NCBI RefSeq assembly: GCF_002245535.1
Contig: NZ_NKCN01000022.1
Span: forward strand, 19,327-83,326
Length of the DNA stretch: 64,000 nt
Origin: Mycobacterium lehmannii
GTDB taxonomy: Bacteria; Actinomycetota; Actinomycetes; Mycobacteriales; Mycobacteriaceae
Reading direction: 5' to 3'
This document shows positions 8,479-18,929 of the stretch, one piece after another. How positions within the stretch are numbered: position 1 is the first letter of the stretch; every line of letters begins with the position of its first letter. Below the pieces are notes generated by a model. That model was not told the DNA's origin. It ran no database searches and saw only the letters and a program-made list of their open reading frames with translations. A program made the position numbers and the translations under genes.

Positions 8479-9435
8479 TCAGTGCAAACGGTAGAAGACC
8501 ACCGTCGCGAGGTGAAACGTCAGTGCCCAGAACAACATGACGATCGCCACGGTCGCGAGGCCCCGCGCGTTGGTCCGTGCCAGGGACGCGTCCGGCGGCG
8601 GACGCAGCCAGTGCTTCAGAAGTGGGTTCACGTAGTACGGCATGACTACGAAGCTGATGATCAAGCTGGACAACAGGTTTCCGATGAGCAGGTTCAACCA
8701 CAACGGCAGGCGCAGCGGGGACAGGGCGATGGTGAGCAACATGACCGTCGGATACAGCCCGACCCACACCGCGATCGACGTCTTGAGATCCGAGGGTGGT
8801 GGGGCCGGTCTGCCGTGCTCGTCGAAGGCGAACCAGCTGCCGAACGAATTGTCGACGGTGCGCAGTTCGAAGTCGGAGAACCTCTCGCCCTCGGCAAGGA
8901 GTTCGCGCCGCTGTTTCGAGGCCAGCCAACGGTCGAGGTCGGCTGCGGTGTCGTAGCGGTAGATCGCGGTCCACTCGTCCTGTACCCCCGGAACGGGGCG
9001 GAACAGCTCGCTACCGCGAAAGCCGGGAAACGTGTTCTCGGCCAGGCGAAGTCGCTCCTGCCATGCGAGGAAATCGTCGACATCGTCGGCGCTGACCCGA
9101 TGGCTGACGACCGCGGTCACCAGGGCATCGTCCGCCTTGGCGCGCCCGCCGACGACCTGCTGGGTGGCTGGACCGTCGAAGTACTGCCGGCCCGCGCTCA
9201 GGGCGTCCTGTCGGGTGGCGCTGTTGAGCCAGGCCTGCAGGTGAGCGACCGAATCAAACCGGTAGACCACCACCCATTCGGGTTGAACGGCGGTGGGCGG
9301 GTTGACCTCGGCGCCGAGGAAGCCGGTGTACCGGGAGGCCTCGCGGTTGAGGTCGCGCTGCCACTTCTCGAACTCTCGCTCCTGGCCGGTGTGGACCCGC
9401 TGGCCGATGATGACCGTGGCGGCGTCGTCTGTCAC
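8479..9435 (-). CDS. Two ABM domains plus C-terminal membrane anchor
   Basis: A 318-aa protein with two tandem ferredoxin-fold antibiotic-biosynthesis-monooxygenase (ABM) units. The first begins TVIIGQRVHTGQEREFEKWQ and the second TAVVSHRVSADDVDDFLAWQ. Each ends with a WVVVYRFDS or WTAIYRYDT strand. Two or three TM helices follow (SIAVWVGLYPTVMLLTIALS and later). ABM modules are small cofactor-free oxygenases or sensors; activity here is unknown. GTG at 9435 sits 2 nt after the stop of the secreted-protein gene. The open frame continues upstream to 10002 but that part is shadow. Confidence 0.78.
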   Translation of the reverse strand: MTDDAATVIIGQRVHTGQEREFEKWQRDLNREASRYTGFLGAEVNPPTAVQPEWVVVYRFDSVAHLQAWLNSATRQDALSAGRQYFDGPATQQVVGGRAKADDALVTAVVSHRVSADDVDDFLAWQERLRLAENTFPGFRGSELFRPVPGVQDEWTAIYRYDTAADLDRWLASKQRRELLAEGERFSDFELRTVDNSFGSWFAFDEHGRPAPPPSDLKTSIAVWVGLYPTVMLLTIALSPLRLPLWLNLLIGNLLSSLIISFVVMPYYVNPLLKHWLRPPPDASLARTNARGLATVAIVMLFWALTFHLATVVFYRLH

Positions 9436-9437
9436 AG

Positions 9438-9851
9438 TCAGATCGATCGCGCCGGGTGGTACCGGCAGGCCTTCCACTCGCCACCCTCGCGCCGGAAGTC
9501 GATGTCGAAGGTCTTGGCGCTGGGCTGGTTCGCGGCGGCGAACCGCACCGTGGCGACGGCCGACGCCGCGGGTTCGCCCGCGACCGTCACCGAGCTGACC
9601 GAGATCCGGGTGGGACCGTCGGCCTTGCGGCTGGCGTACCACCCGTCCTCGAATCCCGCGGCCCCGCGCATCGGTGCGCAGACGTGTGCGGCGAACGAGT
9701 CGAAATCCGCGCGGTTGTACGAGCCGTTCATTCCGGCGAGAACCGCGCGGACCTGATCTTCGTCGCCGGCCGCGGACGCGGGGCCGGCCAGCGCTGATGA
9801 GACGACCGCGCTCAGCGCGATGCCCGCGAGCACGGCGGTGGGTCGACGCAT
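9438..9851 (-). CDS. Small secreted NTF2-like protein
   Basis: A 137-aa protein. A Sec signal peptide (RRPTAVLAGIALSAVVSSAL) ends in a likely cleavage site, GPASA-AG. The mature part (EDQVRAVLAGMNGSYNRADF, later VATVRFAA and GGEWKACRY) looks like the NTF2/DUF4878-type cone fold common in mycobacterial exported proteins. Two Cys residues (HVCAP and KACRY) could form a disulfide. Function is unknown. It is followed at 2 nt by the ABM gene and is divergent from clpB. Confidence 0.75.
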   Translation of the reverse strand: MRRPTAVLAGIALSAVVSSALAGPASAAGDEDQVRAVLAGMNGSYNRADFDSFAAHVCAPMRGAAGFEDGWYASRKADGPTRISVSSVTVAGEPAASAVATVRFAAANQPSAKTFDIDFRREGGEWKACRYHPARSI

Positions 9852-9955
9852 GGGACAAGCCTCGCCGATGCAGCTGTGAAAACTGTGACAGTTGTGCGGC
9901 GTGTTGTTTGCGAAGCTGACCGTGGACGCATCGGAAGCGCGGAAAATTGATTAGA

Positions 9956-9976
9956 CTTGAGCGGAACAGACTCAAC
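9956..9976. promoter_or_regulatory. HAIR element, HspR operator of clpB
   Basis: CTTGAGC-GGAACAG-ACTCAAC matches the HspR-associated inverted repeat CTTGAGT-N7-ACTCAAG at 12 of 14 arm positions. Only the outermost base at each arm differs. It lies 69 bp upstream of the clpB start. HspR encoded at 2268-2672 is the expected ligand, which links clpB to the DnaK operon as one heat-shock regulon. Confidence 0.88.
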
Positions 9977-9988
9977 ATTGACGGCGTT
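9963..9988 (+). promoter_or_regulatory. SigH-type promoter of clpB
   Basis: GGAACA (9963-9968), 16 nt, then CGTT (9985-9988). This fits the mycobacterial SigH consensus GGGAAYA-N16/17-cGTT except for the first G. The -35 part lies in the spacer and right arm of the HAIR, so HspR bound there should block this promoter. Dual SigH/HspR control of clpB is known in M. tuberculosis. Transcription start is predicted near 9995. Confidence 0.6.
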
Positions 9989-10044
9989 GAACTATCCGAC
10001 AAGCATTTTCGCCAAGCTCACGTACCCACAGAAAGGGAGGTGTC

Positions 10045-12615
<2,571 letters not shown>

Positions 12616-12626
12616 CGCCCGTCGTT

Positions 12627-12697
12627 CCGCCGCGAAATTGCATTCCGGCAGCGAAATGTCGAGTAGACACCTGCTGGAATGCAATTTCGCGCGGCGG
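12627..12697. repeat. Long imperfect inverted repeat after clpB
   Basis: The left arm 12627-12651 and right arm 12671-12697 pair over about 25 bp, with one mismatch and a 2-nt insertion (an extra CG in the right arm). The shared core is CGAAATTGCATTCC. The 19-nt loop repeats part of the arm motif (CGAAAT). It starts 12 nt after the clpB stop. The A/T-rich stem centre and lack of a T-run argue against a normal terminator. It looks like a dispersed palindromic repeat unit. Confidence 0.7.
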
Positions 12698-12770
12698 ATA
12701 TTGGCAGATGCCGGGTTGTGACCAGGATGAGTTCGGGATTCGGCGCCACCTGCACGTAGGCTAGAGCGCA

Positions 12771-13586
12771 ATGGTCCCGCTTTGGTTCACGCTGTCCGCG
12801 CTCTGCTTCGTCGGTGCGGCCGTGCTGCTCTACGTCGACATCGACCGTCGACGCGGCTTGGGGCGTCGACGCAAGTCCTGGGCGAAGTCACACGGCTTCG
12901 ACTACGAACACGAGTCGACCGACATCGTCCAACGCTGGAAGCGCGGCGTGATGTCGACGGTCGGCGAGGTCGCCGCGAAGAACGTGGTCCTCGGGCAGAT
13001 CCGCGGCGAAGCGGTGTTCATCTTCGACCTCGAAGACGTCGCGACGGTGATCGCCCTGCACCGCAAGGTCGGCACCAACGTCGTCGTCGACCTGCGGCTC
13101 AAGGGCATCAAAGAGCCGCGAGAGAACGACATCTGGCTGCTCGGGGCGATCGGCCCGCGCATGGTCTACTCCACCAATCTCGATGCCGCCCGACGTGCGT
13201 GCGACCGGCGGATGGTGACATTCGCCCACACCGCCCCCGACTGTGCCGAAATCATGTGGAACGAGGAGCACTGGACGCTGGTCTCCATGCCGGTGACCAG
13301 CACGCGCGCGCAGTGGGACGAGGGTCTGCGCACCGTGCGCCAGTTCAACGACCTTCTGCGCGTCCTGCCGCCGACCCCACAGGCCATGGCGCAGGGCAGC
13401 CAGGGCGCGCTGGCCCGGCGAAGCGGGTCGCCCAGCCGCCCGCTCACCCCGTCCGGCCGCGAACCGGCACCGGGCGTCGACGCTCCGGCCCGCCCCGAGG
13501 CGCGCTACCCCCAGCAGCCGCCCCGGCCCGACGCACGGCGTCAACCGCCGCGCAACGGACGGCAGTCACCGCACTATCAGCGGTAA
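12771..13586 (+). CDS. ttfA: TtfA, trehalose monomycolate transport factor
   Basis: A 271-aa protein. It has an N-terminal TM helix (about residues 3-24, WFTLSALCFVGAAVLLYVDI), a basic juxtamembrane stretch, a cytosolic domain (about 30-195) and a Pro/Arg-rich disordered tail. Layout, size and position after clpB match Rv0383c/MSMEG_0736, shown to associate with MmpL3 and to be needed for mycolate (TMM) export. That assignment comes from family and synteny. ATG at 12771 follows a 155-nt gap holding the long palindrome. The downstream SDR starts 42 nt later. Confidence 0.88.
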   Translation: MVPLWFTLSALCFVGAAVLLYVDIDRRRGLGRRRKSWAKSHGFDYEHESTDIVQRWKRGVMSTVGEVAAKNVVLGQIRGEAVFIFDLEDVATVIALHRKVGTNVVVDLRLKGIKEPRENDIWLLGAIGPRMVYSTNLDAARRACDRRMVTFAHTAPDCAEIMWNEEHWTLVSMPVTSTRAQWDEGLRTVRQFNDLLRVLPPTPQAMAQGSQGALARRSGSPSRPLTPSGREPAPGVDAPARPEARYPQQPPRPDARRQPPRNGRQSPHYQR

Positions 13587-13628
13587 GTGGCGCCCGGAGC
13601 TCGCGACCGGGGGAAGTAGCCTGAAGCC

Positions 13629-14402
13629 ATGTCTCGCCCCGTCGCCCTGATCACCGGACCGACGTCCGGCATCGGCGCGGGCTTTGCGCGCAGGTTCGCC
13701 CGCGACGGCTACGATCTCGTGCTCGTAGCACGCGACGCGACCAGGCTCGAGCGCCTTGCCGCCGAACTGCGCGACGGCGGTGCGGCCGTCGAGGTGCTCA
13801 CCGCCGACCTGGCCGAGGCCGCCGACCGCGCCAAGGTGGCCGACCGGCTCGCCGCGGGTGTTCAGGTGCTGGTCAACAACGCCGGTTTCGGAACGTCCGG
13901 CGAGTTCTGGAGCGCGGACTACTCACTGTTGCAATCGCAGCTCGACGTCAACGTCACCGCCGTCATGCAGCTGACGCACGCGGCGCTGCCCCCGATGCTG
14001 GACGCCGCGCGCGGCACGGTGATCAACGTCGCGAGCGTCGCCGGCCTGGTACCCGGCCGCGGGTCGACGTATTCGGCCTCCAAGTCCTGGGTGGTCGCAT
14101 TCTCCGAAGGACTCGCCAACGGCCTGGGCGGCACCGGCGTCGGAGTGCACGCGCTGTGCCCGGGCTTCGTGCGCACCGAGTTCCACCAGCGGGCGGGCAT
14201 CGACATGGACGGCACACCGTCGTGGTTCTGGCTCGAGGTCGACGACGTGGTTCGCGAGACGATGGCCGCCGTCGCGAAGGGGAAGGTCGTGATCATCCCC
14301 GGTGTGCAGTACAAGGTGCTCACCACCGCAGGACGGGTGGTGCCGCGAAACCTGGTGCGCGCCATGACCAAAGTCGTGGGCCGAGGCCGTGGTCGGACAT
14401 AG
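13629..14402 (+). CDS. Short-chain dehydrogenase/reductase
   Basis: A 257-aa classical SDR. The cofactor motif is ITGPTSGIGAGFA (TGxxxGIG, near residue 10), then NNAGFG, and a catalytic YSASK. An upstream Ser aligns in INVASVAG. It resembles the DltE-like SDRs common in mycobacteria. The substrate is unknown. The C-terminus is basic. It sits between ttfA and a lipoprotein gene, where I recall pyrE in M. tuberculosis. Confidence 0.9.
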   Translation: MSRPVALITGPTSGIGAGFARRFARDGYDLVLVARDATRLERLAAELRDGGAAVEVLTADLAEAADRAKVADRLAAGVQVLVNNAGFGTSGEFWSADYSLLQSQLDVNVTAVMQLTHAALPPMLDAARGTVINVASVAGLVPGRGSTYSASKSWVVAFSEGLANGLGGTGVGVHALCPGFVRTEFHQRAGIDMDGTPSWFWLEVDDVVRETMAAVAKGKVVIIPGVQYKVLTTAGRVVPRNLVRAMTKVVGRGRGRT

Positions 14403-14414
14403 GGCACCGCGTAC

Positions 14415-15314
14415 GTGCGTGCGCTGATCGCGGCGCTGACCGCGATCGTCGTCGTCGCGGCATCGGCATGCTCCACAGACGATGCGTCGATTCGCCCCTA
14501 CGGCGCGCAGACCGCCACCATCGGCGAATCCCTTGCCACACTGGGCTGGAACATGTCGATATCGAACCTGCGCTTCGACGGCGACTACGTGCTGTTCGAC
14601 GTCGACGCGTCACCGGCGGATGCCGACGGGCCGCACGCCAAGCCGGAAGACATCCGGTTCGGCCTGTACGGCGCGCTCGCGCACCCGATCGAGGCCAACG
14701 GTATCGGAAGCTGTCGCGATGCGACCAACCTTGAGCTGCAACCACTCTCGGCCCCCACGCCCGACCGCCTCACCGGCACGGTCTGCATAGGGCCCGCGCG
14801 TGACCAGGTGCAGGTGCGCGGCGTGTACGCCTACTCGCCGCGCGACCGGACACCGGGCACCACCGTCGCCCACCCCGCGGCCTTCCCCGTCGGACTGCCC
14901 GCGGTCAGGGACACCGACACCGGATTGTCGATCCGCACCACGAGCCTGGATGCCTTCCGCGCCGACGGCGCCATGCTCGCCCCGGCGGCGCTGGGCGACC
15001 CGAACGCGTTCACCGGAAACGGCTACATGCTGATCGGTCTCGAGATCAGCGGTGTGGCAGAGCAATACCGCGAGGTCTCGCAGCAGCGGGGTGGGCCGGC
15101 GATGGTGCTGGTGTCGCCGACACTGCCGGCGCCCGGGCTGAGCCACGCATGCGACGTCTACGGCGCCTCGGTGTTGGTGCTTCCCGATGCCTCCCGCGAC
15201 GCCGTCCAGGTGCGGGCGTCGCTGTGCACCCAGGGCGAGATCAACAAGGCGCTGCTGTACGCGACCGTTTCGCTCGTCGGTACCCACGCCGCGCTCTGGA
15301 CGAAGGATGACTGA
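14415..15314 (+). CDS. Putative lipoprotein, Rv0381c-like
   Basis: A 299-aa protein with a GTG start. The N-terminus RALIAALTAIVVVAASAC-STDD has a signal peptide and lipobox-like ASAC, so it is probably lipidated and exported. The mature part is mostly predicted beta. It carries spaced Cys pairs (IGSCRDA/TVCIGPA and HACDVYG/SLCTQGE) that could form disulfides outside the cytoplasm. Length and position match the Rv0381c family of unknown function. The 3' end overlaps the next gene by 8 nt, so co-translation is likely. Confidence 0.72.
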   Translation: MRALIAALTAIVVVAASACSTDDASIRPYGAQTATIGESLATLGWNMSISNLRFDGDYVLFDVDASPADADGPHAKPEDIRFGLYGALAHPIEANGIGSCRDATNLELQPLSAPTPDRLTGTVCIGPARDQVQVRGVYAYSPRDRTPGTTVAHPAAFPVGLPAVRDTDTGLSIRTTSLDAFRADGAMLAPAALGDPNAFTGNGYMLIGLEISGVAEQYREVSQQRGGPAMVLVSPTLPAPGLSHACDVYGASVLVLPDASRDAVQVRASLCTQGEINKALLYATVSLVGTHAALWTKDD

Positions 15315-15966
15315 CCCACCGGAACCCGAAGTCGCCGGCCCCACCGAATGGGGCGAGGCGCCCGGCGTCGGCCCGTGGCAGGGGCCCCCGCCCGACGACC
15401 CGCGCTACGACCCGGGCTTGCTCCGTGACGGGGACACCCGCAATGTCGTTGACGCGTACCGCTATTGGACACGCGAAGCGATCATCGCCGACATCGACGA
15501 GCGCAGGCACGCCCTGCACATCGCGATCGAGAACTTCGGCAACGACGCCAACATCGGCGCGGTCGTGCGCACCGCGAACGCGTTCGCCGTCGACACCGTG
15601 CACATCGTCGGCAGGCGACGGTGGAACCGTCGCGGCGCGATGGTGACCGACCGTTACCAACGGCTGCGTCACCACGACACCACCGCCGCGCTGCTCGCCC
15701 ACGCGGCCGACGCCGGCCTGACGGTCGTCGCCGTCGACAACATCCCGGGGGCGGTGCGCATCGAAACCACCCCGCTGCCGCGCGACTGCCTGCTGGTCTT
15801 CGGCCAGGAGGGGCCGGGGATCACCCCCGAGGCGAGGGCCGGCGCCGCCATGACCGTGTCCATCGCCCAGTTCGGGTCGACACGCAGCATCAACGCCGGC
15901 GTCGCCGCAGGTATCGCGATGCACACCTGGATCACCCAACACGGGGACCTTTCGGCGGCCTGGTAG
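15307..15966 (+). CDS. TrmH/SpoU-family RNA 2'-O-methyltransferase
   Basis: A 219-aa protein. A Pro-rich N-terminal extension (about residues 1-55) precedes a SPOUT domain with the three SpoU motifs: NFGNDANIGAVVRTANAF, LVFGQEGPGI and SINAGVAAGIAMHTW. It uses AdoMet to methylate ribose in rRNA or tRNA; the target site is not known. I chose ATG at 15307, overlapping the lipoprotein stop by 8 nt. It corresponds to Rv0380c by order. Confidence 0.9.
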   Translation: MTDPPEPEVAGPTEWGEAPGVGPWQGPPPDDPRYDPGLLRDGDTRNVVDAYRYWTREAIIADIDERRHALHIAIENFGNDANIGAVVRTANAFAVDTVHIVGRRRWNRRGAMVTDRYQRLRHHDTTAALLAHAADAGLTVVAVDNIPGAVRIETTPLPRDCLLVFGQEGPGITPEARAGAAMTVSIAQFGSTRSINAGVAAGIAMHTWITQHGDLSAAW

Positions 15967-15981
15967 GGCAGGATCGACACC

Positions 15982-17082
15982 ATGGATCAGCTCTGGGCCA
16001 ACCGCGCAGCCAGCGCTGAGGCCGCGATCGCCACCCGACACATCAGACGGCTGTGGGGCCTGCCGGGCACTCAACTGGGCGTCGTCGCCTGGCCCGCGAC
16101 GCGGCAGCACCGGCTGTTCGGGACATGGCACTACTGGTGGCAGGCGCATTTGCTCGACAACCTCGTCGACGCCCAACTGCGCGACCCCCGGCCCGACCGG
16201 CAAACGGCGATCGCGCGCCAGATCCGCGCACACCGGTTGCGCAACAACTTCTCGTGGGTCAACGACTACTACGACGACATGGCGTGGCTGGCGCTGGCGC
16301 TCGAACGCGCGACCGCGCTCGCATCCGTCGAGCGGCCCAAGGCGCTGAAGAAACTCTCCGAGCAGTTCATGAACGCGTGGGTGCCCGAAGACGGCGGCGG
16401 CATCCCCTGGCGCAAACAGGACCAGTTCTTCAACGCGCCCGCCAACGGCCCGGCCGCGATCTTCCTGGCCCGCTACGACCGATTGCGCCGGGCGCAGCAG
16501 ATGTCGGACTGGCTCGACGAAACCCTGATCGACCCGGACACCCACCTCGTGTTCGACGGCATCAAGGGCGGCTCGCTCGTGCGCGCGCAGTACACGTACT
16601 GCCAAGGCGTGGTGCTGGGGCTGGAAACGGAACTGGCGGCGCGCACCGACGACCCCGAGCACGCCGCCCGGGTGCACCGGTTGACCGCCGCGGTCGCCGA
16701 ACACATGGCGGTCGACGGCGTCATCAAGGGCGCAGGCGGTGGCGACGGTGGCCTGTTCAACGGCATCCTTGCCCGCTATCTCGCGCTCGTCGCGACCACG
16801 CTGCCGCAGAACGGCGAAGACGACGCGGCGGCCCGAGACACCGCCCGCTCGCTGGTGCTGGCCTCCGCGGAGGCGGCATGGCAAAACCGCCAGGTGATCG
16901 ACGGGCTGCCGCTGTTCAGCGCATTCTGGGACCGCTCCGCCGAGATCCCCACCGCCACAGGCGAGCAGGCACAGTTCGTCGAGGGCGCGGTCAACGCCTC
17001 CGAGGTGCCCGAGCGCGACCTGTCGGTGCAGCTGGCGGGCTGGATGCTGATGGAAGCCGCCCACGCGGTGGCGGGGGAGTGA
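15982..17082 (+). CDS. Glycoside hydrolase family 76 protein
   Basis: A 366-aa (alpha/alpha)6-barrel protein with the GH76 catalytic Asp pair in NDYYDDMAWLAL (D98-D99). Other conserved features are aromatic clusters such as FGTWHYWWQAHLLDN and the glycine-rich GGGDGGLFNGILARY. GH76 enzymes cleave or transfer alpha-1,6-mannan. In mycobacteria a role on mannose-containing glycolipids or lipomannan is plausible but unproven. No signal peptide is present, so it appears cytosolic. The stop overlaps the nhaA GTG start (GTGA). Confidence 0.87.
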   Translation: MDQLWANRAASAEAAIATRHIRRLWGLPGTQLGVVAWPATRQHRLFGTWHYWWQAHLLDNLVDAQLRDPRPDRQTAIARQIRAHRLRNNFSWVNDYYDDMAWLALALERATALASVERPKALKKLSEQFMNAWVPEDGGGIPWRKQDQFFNAPANGPAAIFLARYDRLRRAQQMSDWLDETLIDPDTHLVFDGIKGGSLVRAQYTYCQGVVLGLETELAARTDDPEHAARVHRLTAAVAEHMAVDGVIKGAGGGDGGLFNGILARYLALVATTLPQNGEDDAAARDTARSLVLASAEAAWQNRQVIDGLPLFSAFWDRSAEIPTATGEQAQFVEGAVNASEVPERDLSVQLAGWMLMEAAHAVAGE

Positions 17083-18929
17083 GTACCGAAGCCGGTCTAC
17101 GCATCGCCCGCGTGCTGCCCGCCCGGTTCAGCGCCGGCACCAAAGCGGCCAAGACCGGGGAGAACGCCGCGGCAGGTCTGCTGCTGATCTTCACCCTCGC
17201 GGCGCTGCTGTGGGCGAATTCGCCGTGGGCGCACAGCTATTGGACGCTGCTGGACACCCATGTCGGGTTCACCTTCGCCGAGCACCGCTTCGAGCTGACC
17301 GTCAAGCATCTGATCAACGACGGTCTGATGGCGTTCTTCTTCTTCATCGTCGGCCTCGAGGTCAAGCACGAGTTCGCCATCGGCGAGCTCACCGATCGGG
17401 CCAGGGCCGCCGTACCTGTGGTGGCGGCGTTCGCCGGCCTGGTGGTGCCCGCCGCGATCTTCTTGTTGATCAACCCATCCGGACAGGACGCGCAGGCGTG
17501 GGGTGTGGTGATCTCCACCGACACCGCGTTCTTGATCGGCGCGCTGGCAATCATCAAACCCAAGTTCCCGGCCCGGCTGCGGATCTTCCTGCTCACTCTG
17601 GCCGTCGTCGACGACGTCGGTGCACTGTGCGTGATCGCCCTGTTCTACTCCGATCGCATCGACGTTGTGCCGCTTGTGGTCTCGCTGGCGCTGATTGCGA
17701 CGATCGCGGTGGTGCGCTTCATGCCCGCCGGCCGGGGACCGGCCTACGCCGTGCTCGGCTTCTCCCTGTGGGTGAGCCTGTACATGGCCGGTGTGCACCC
17801 GACGCTGGCCGGCGTGGCGGTGGCCCTGTTGATTCCGGTGTTCTCGCCCGAGCGCAGCCAGGTCGAGGAGGTCGTCGCGCGTATCCGGGCGTTCCGGCAG
17901 TCGCCGAACTCCCGCTATGCCCGCGAGGTGACTCGCGGCCTCCGCGACTCGATCTCGATCAACGAGCGGCTGCAGACCAGCGTCGGCCCGTATGTGTCCT
18001 TCCTGGTGCTGCCGTTGTTCGCGTTGGTCAACGCCGGTGTCCAACTCGACGCGCAGAGCGTCTCGGCGGCGTTGCGCTCGCCCCTGACATGGGGCGTCGT
18101 CGCCGGTCTGGTGGTCGGCAAGTTCGTCGGCATCACCACCGCGACATGGATCATGCAGCGAAGCGGAGTCGGTGAACTGGCGCCGGGCCTCACCCTGCGC
18201 CGGATCGCCGGCGGTGCCGCGCTGTCCGGAATCGGCTTCACCATCTCGCTTTTCATCGTCGACATCGCGGTCGACGATCCGAGCCGTCGAGAACAGGCCA
18301 TCATCGGCGTGCTTCTCGCATCGGTGATCGCCTTCTTCCTCGGCTGGTTGATCTTCCGGATCACCGACCGGCTCAGCCCGCCGGACCCGGTCGGACTCAA
18401 ACTGTTGCGGCCGATCGACCCGGACCGGGACCACATCGCCGGCGAACCCGACGCCCCGCTGACGTTGGTGGAGTACGGCGACTTCGAGTGTCCCTTCTGC
18501 AGCCGCGCGACCGGGGCCATCGACGAGGTGCGCGAGCACTTCGGCGCCGAACTGCGCTACGTGTGGCGCCACCTACCGCTGGAGCGCGTCCATCCCCGCG
18601 CCTTCGATGCCGCACGGGCCAGCGAGGCCGCCGCGCTGCAGGGCAGGTTCTGGGAGATGGCCCACGAACTGTTCGGCCACCAGGACGACCTGGAGTGGTC
18701 CGACATCTATCGCTACGCCGTGGCCGCGGGTTGCGATATCGAGCGATTCGACCAGGACGTGCGGGTGCACTCGTCGACGGTCTACCACCACGTTCAGGAC
18801 GACGCCCAGGACGCTGAGTTGATGGACCTGAACTCGACGCCGACCTTCTTCATCAACGGCAAACGGCACAAGGGTCCGTGGGACGCCGCCAGCCTGATCC
18901 GCGCGCTCGAAAACAGCCGAGCCCGCTAG
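17079..18929 (+). CDS. nhaA: NhaA Na+/H+ antiporter fused to DsbA-like thioredoxin domain
   Basis: A 616-aa protein. Residues about 20-420 are an NhaA antiporter with roughly 12 TM helices. It has the paired Asp D178-D179 in LAVVDDVGALC, which in E. coli NhaA bind Na+ and H+. Residues about 440-616 form a soluble DsbA/thioredoxin-like domain with a CPFC motif (471-474) in DFECPFCSRA and a cis-Pro segment, NSTPTFFING. Such fusions are known in actinobacteria. The redox domain may regulate transport or act on proteins. The GTG start overlaps the GH76 stop by 4 nt. Confidence 0.92.
   Translation: MSTEAGLRIARVLPARFSAGTKAAKTGENAAAGLLLIFTLAALLWANSPWAHSYWTLLDTHVGFTFAEHRFELTVKHLINDGLMAFFFFIVGLEVKHEFAIGELTDRARAAVPVVAAFAGLVVPAAIFLLINPSGQDAQAWGVVISTDTAFLIGALAIIKPKFPARLRIFLLTLAVVDDVGALCVIALFYSDRIDVVPLVVSLALIATIAVVRFMPAGRGPAYAVLGFSLWVSLYMAGVHPTLAGVAVALLIPVFSPERSQVEEVVARIRAFRQSPNSRYAREVTRGLRDSISINERLQTSVGPYVSFLVLPLFALVNAGVQLDAQSVSAALRSPLTWGVVAGLVVGKFVGITTATWIMQRSGVGELAPGLTLRRIAGGAALSGIGFTISLFIVDIAVDDPSRREQAIIGVLLASVIAFFLGWLIFRITDRLSPPDPVGLKLLRPIDPDRDHIAGEPDAPLTLVEYGDFECPFCSRATGAIDEVREHFGAELRYVWRHLPLERVHPRAFDAARASEAAALQGRFWEMAHELFGHQDDLEWSDIYRYAVAAGCDIERFDQDVRVHSSTVYHHVQDDAQDAELMDLNSTPTFFINGKRHKGPWDAASLIRALENSRAR

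Noticed and set aside
9436..10002. Upstream extension of the ABM gene frame to 10002
   Set aside because: It would cover the secreted-protein gene out of frame and reach the HAIR element; the translation is Arg-rich shadow.
15241..17064. 607-codon minus-strand frame opposite the methyltransferase and GH76 genes
   Set aside because: Low-complexity Gly/Val/Arg-rich translation antisense to two strongly supported genes, and no plausible start or ribosome site.
16053..17078. Upstream extension of the nhaA frame
   Set aside because: It lies inside the GH76 gene in another frame and gives Arg-rich sequence. The GTGA overlap at 17079 gives a better start.
17097..18572. 491-codon minus-strand frame opposite nhaA
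   Set aside because: Rich in Asp/Gln/His/Arg, the typical shadow of a hydrophobic TM protein gene; no motif.
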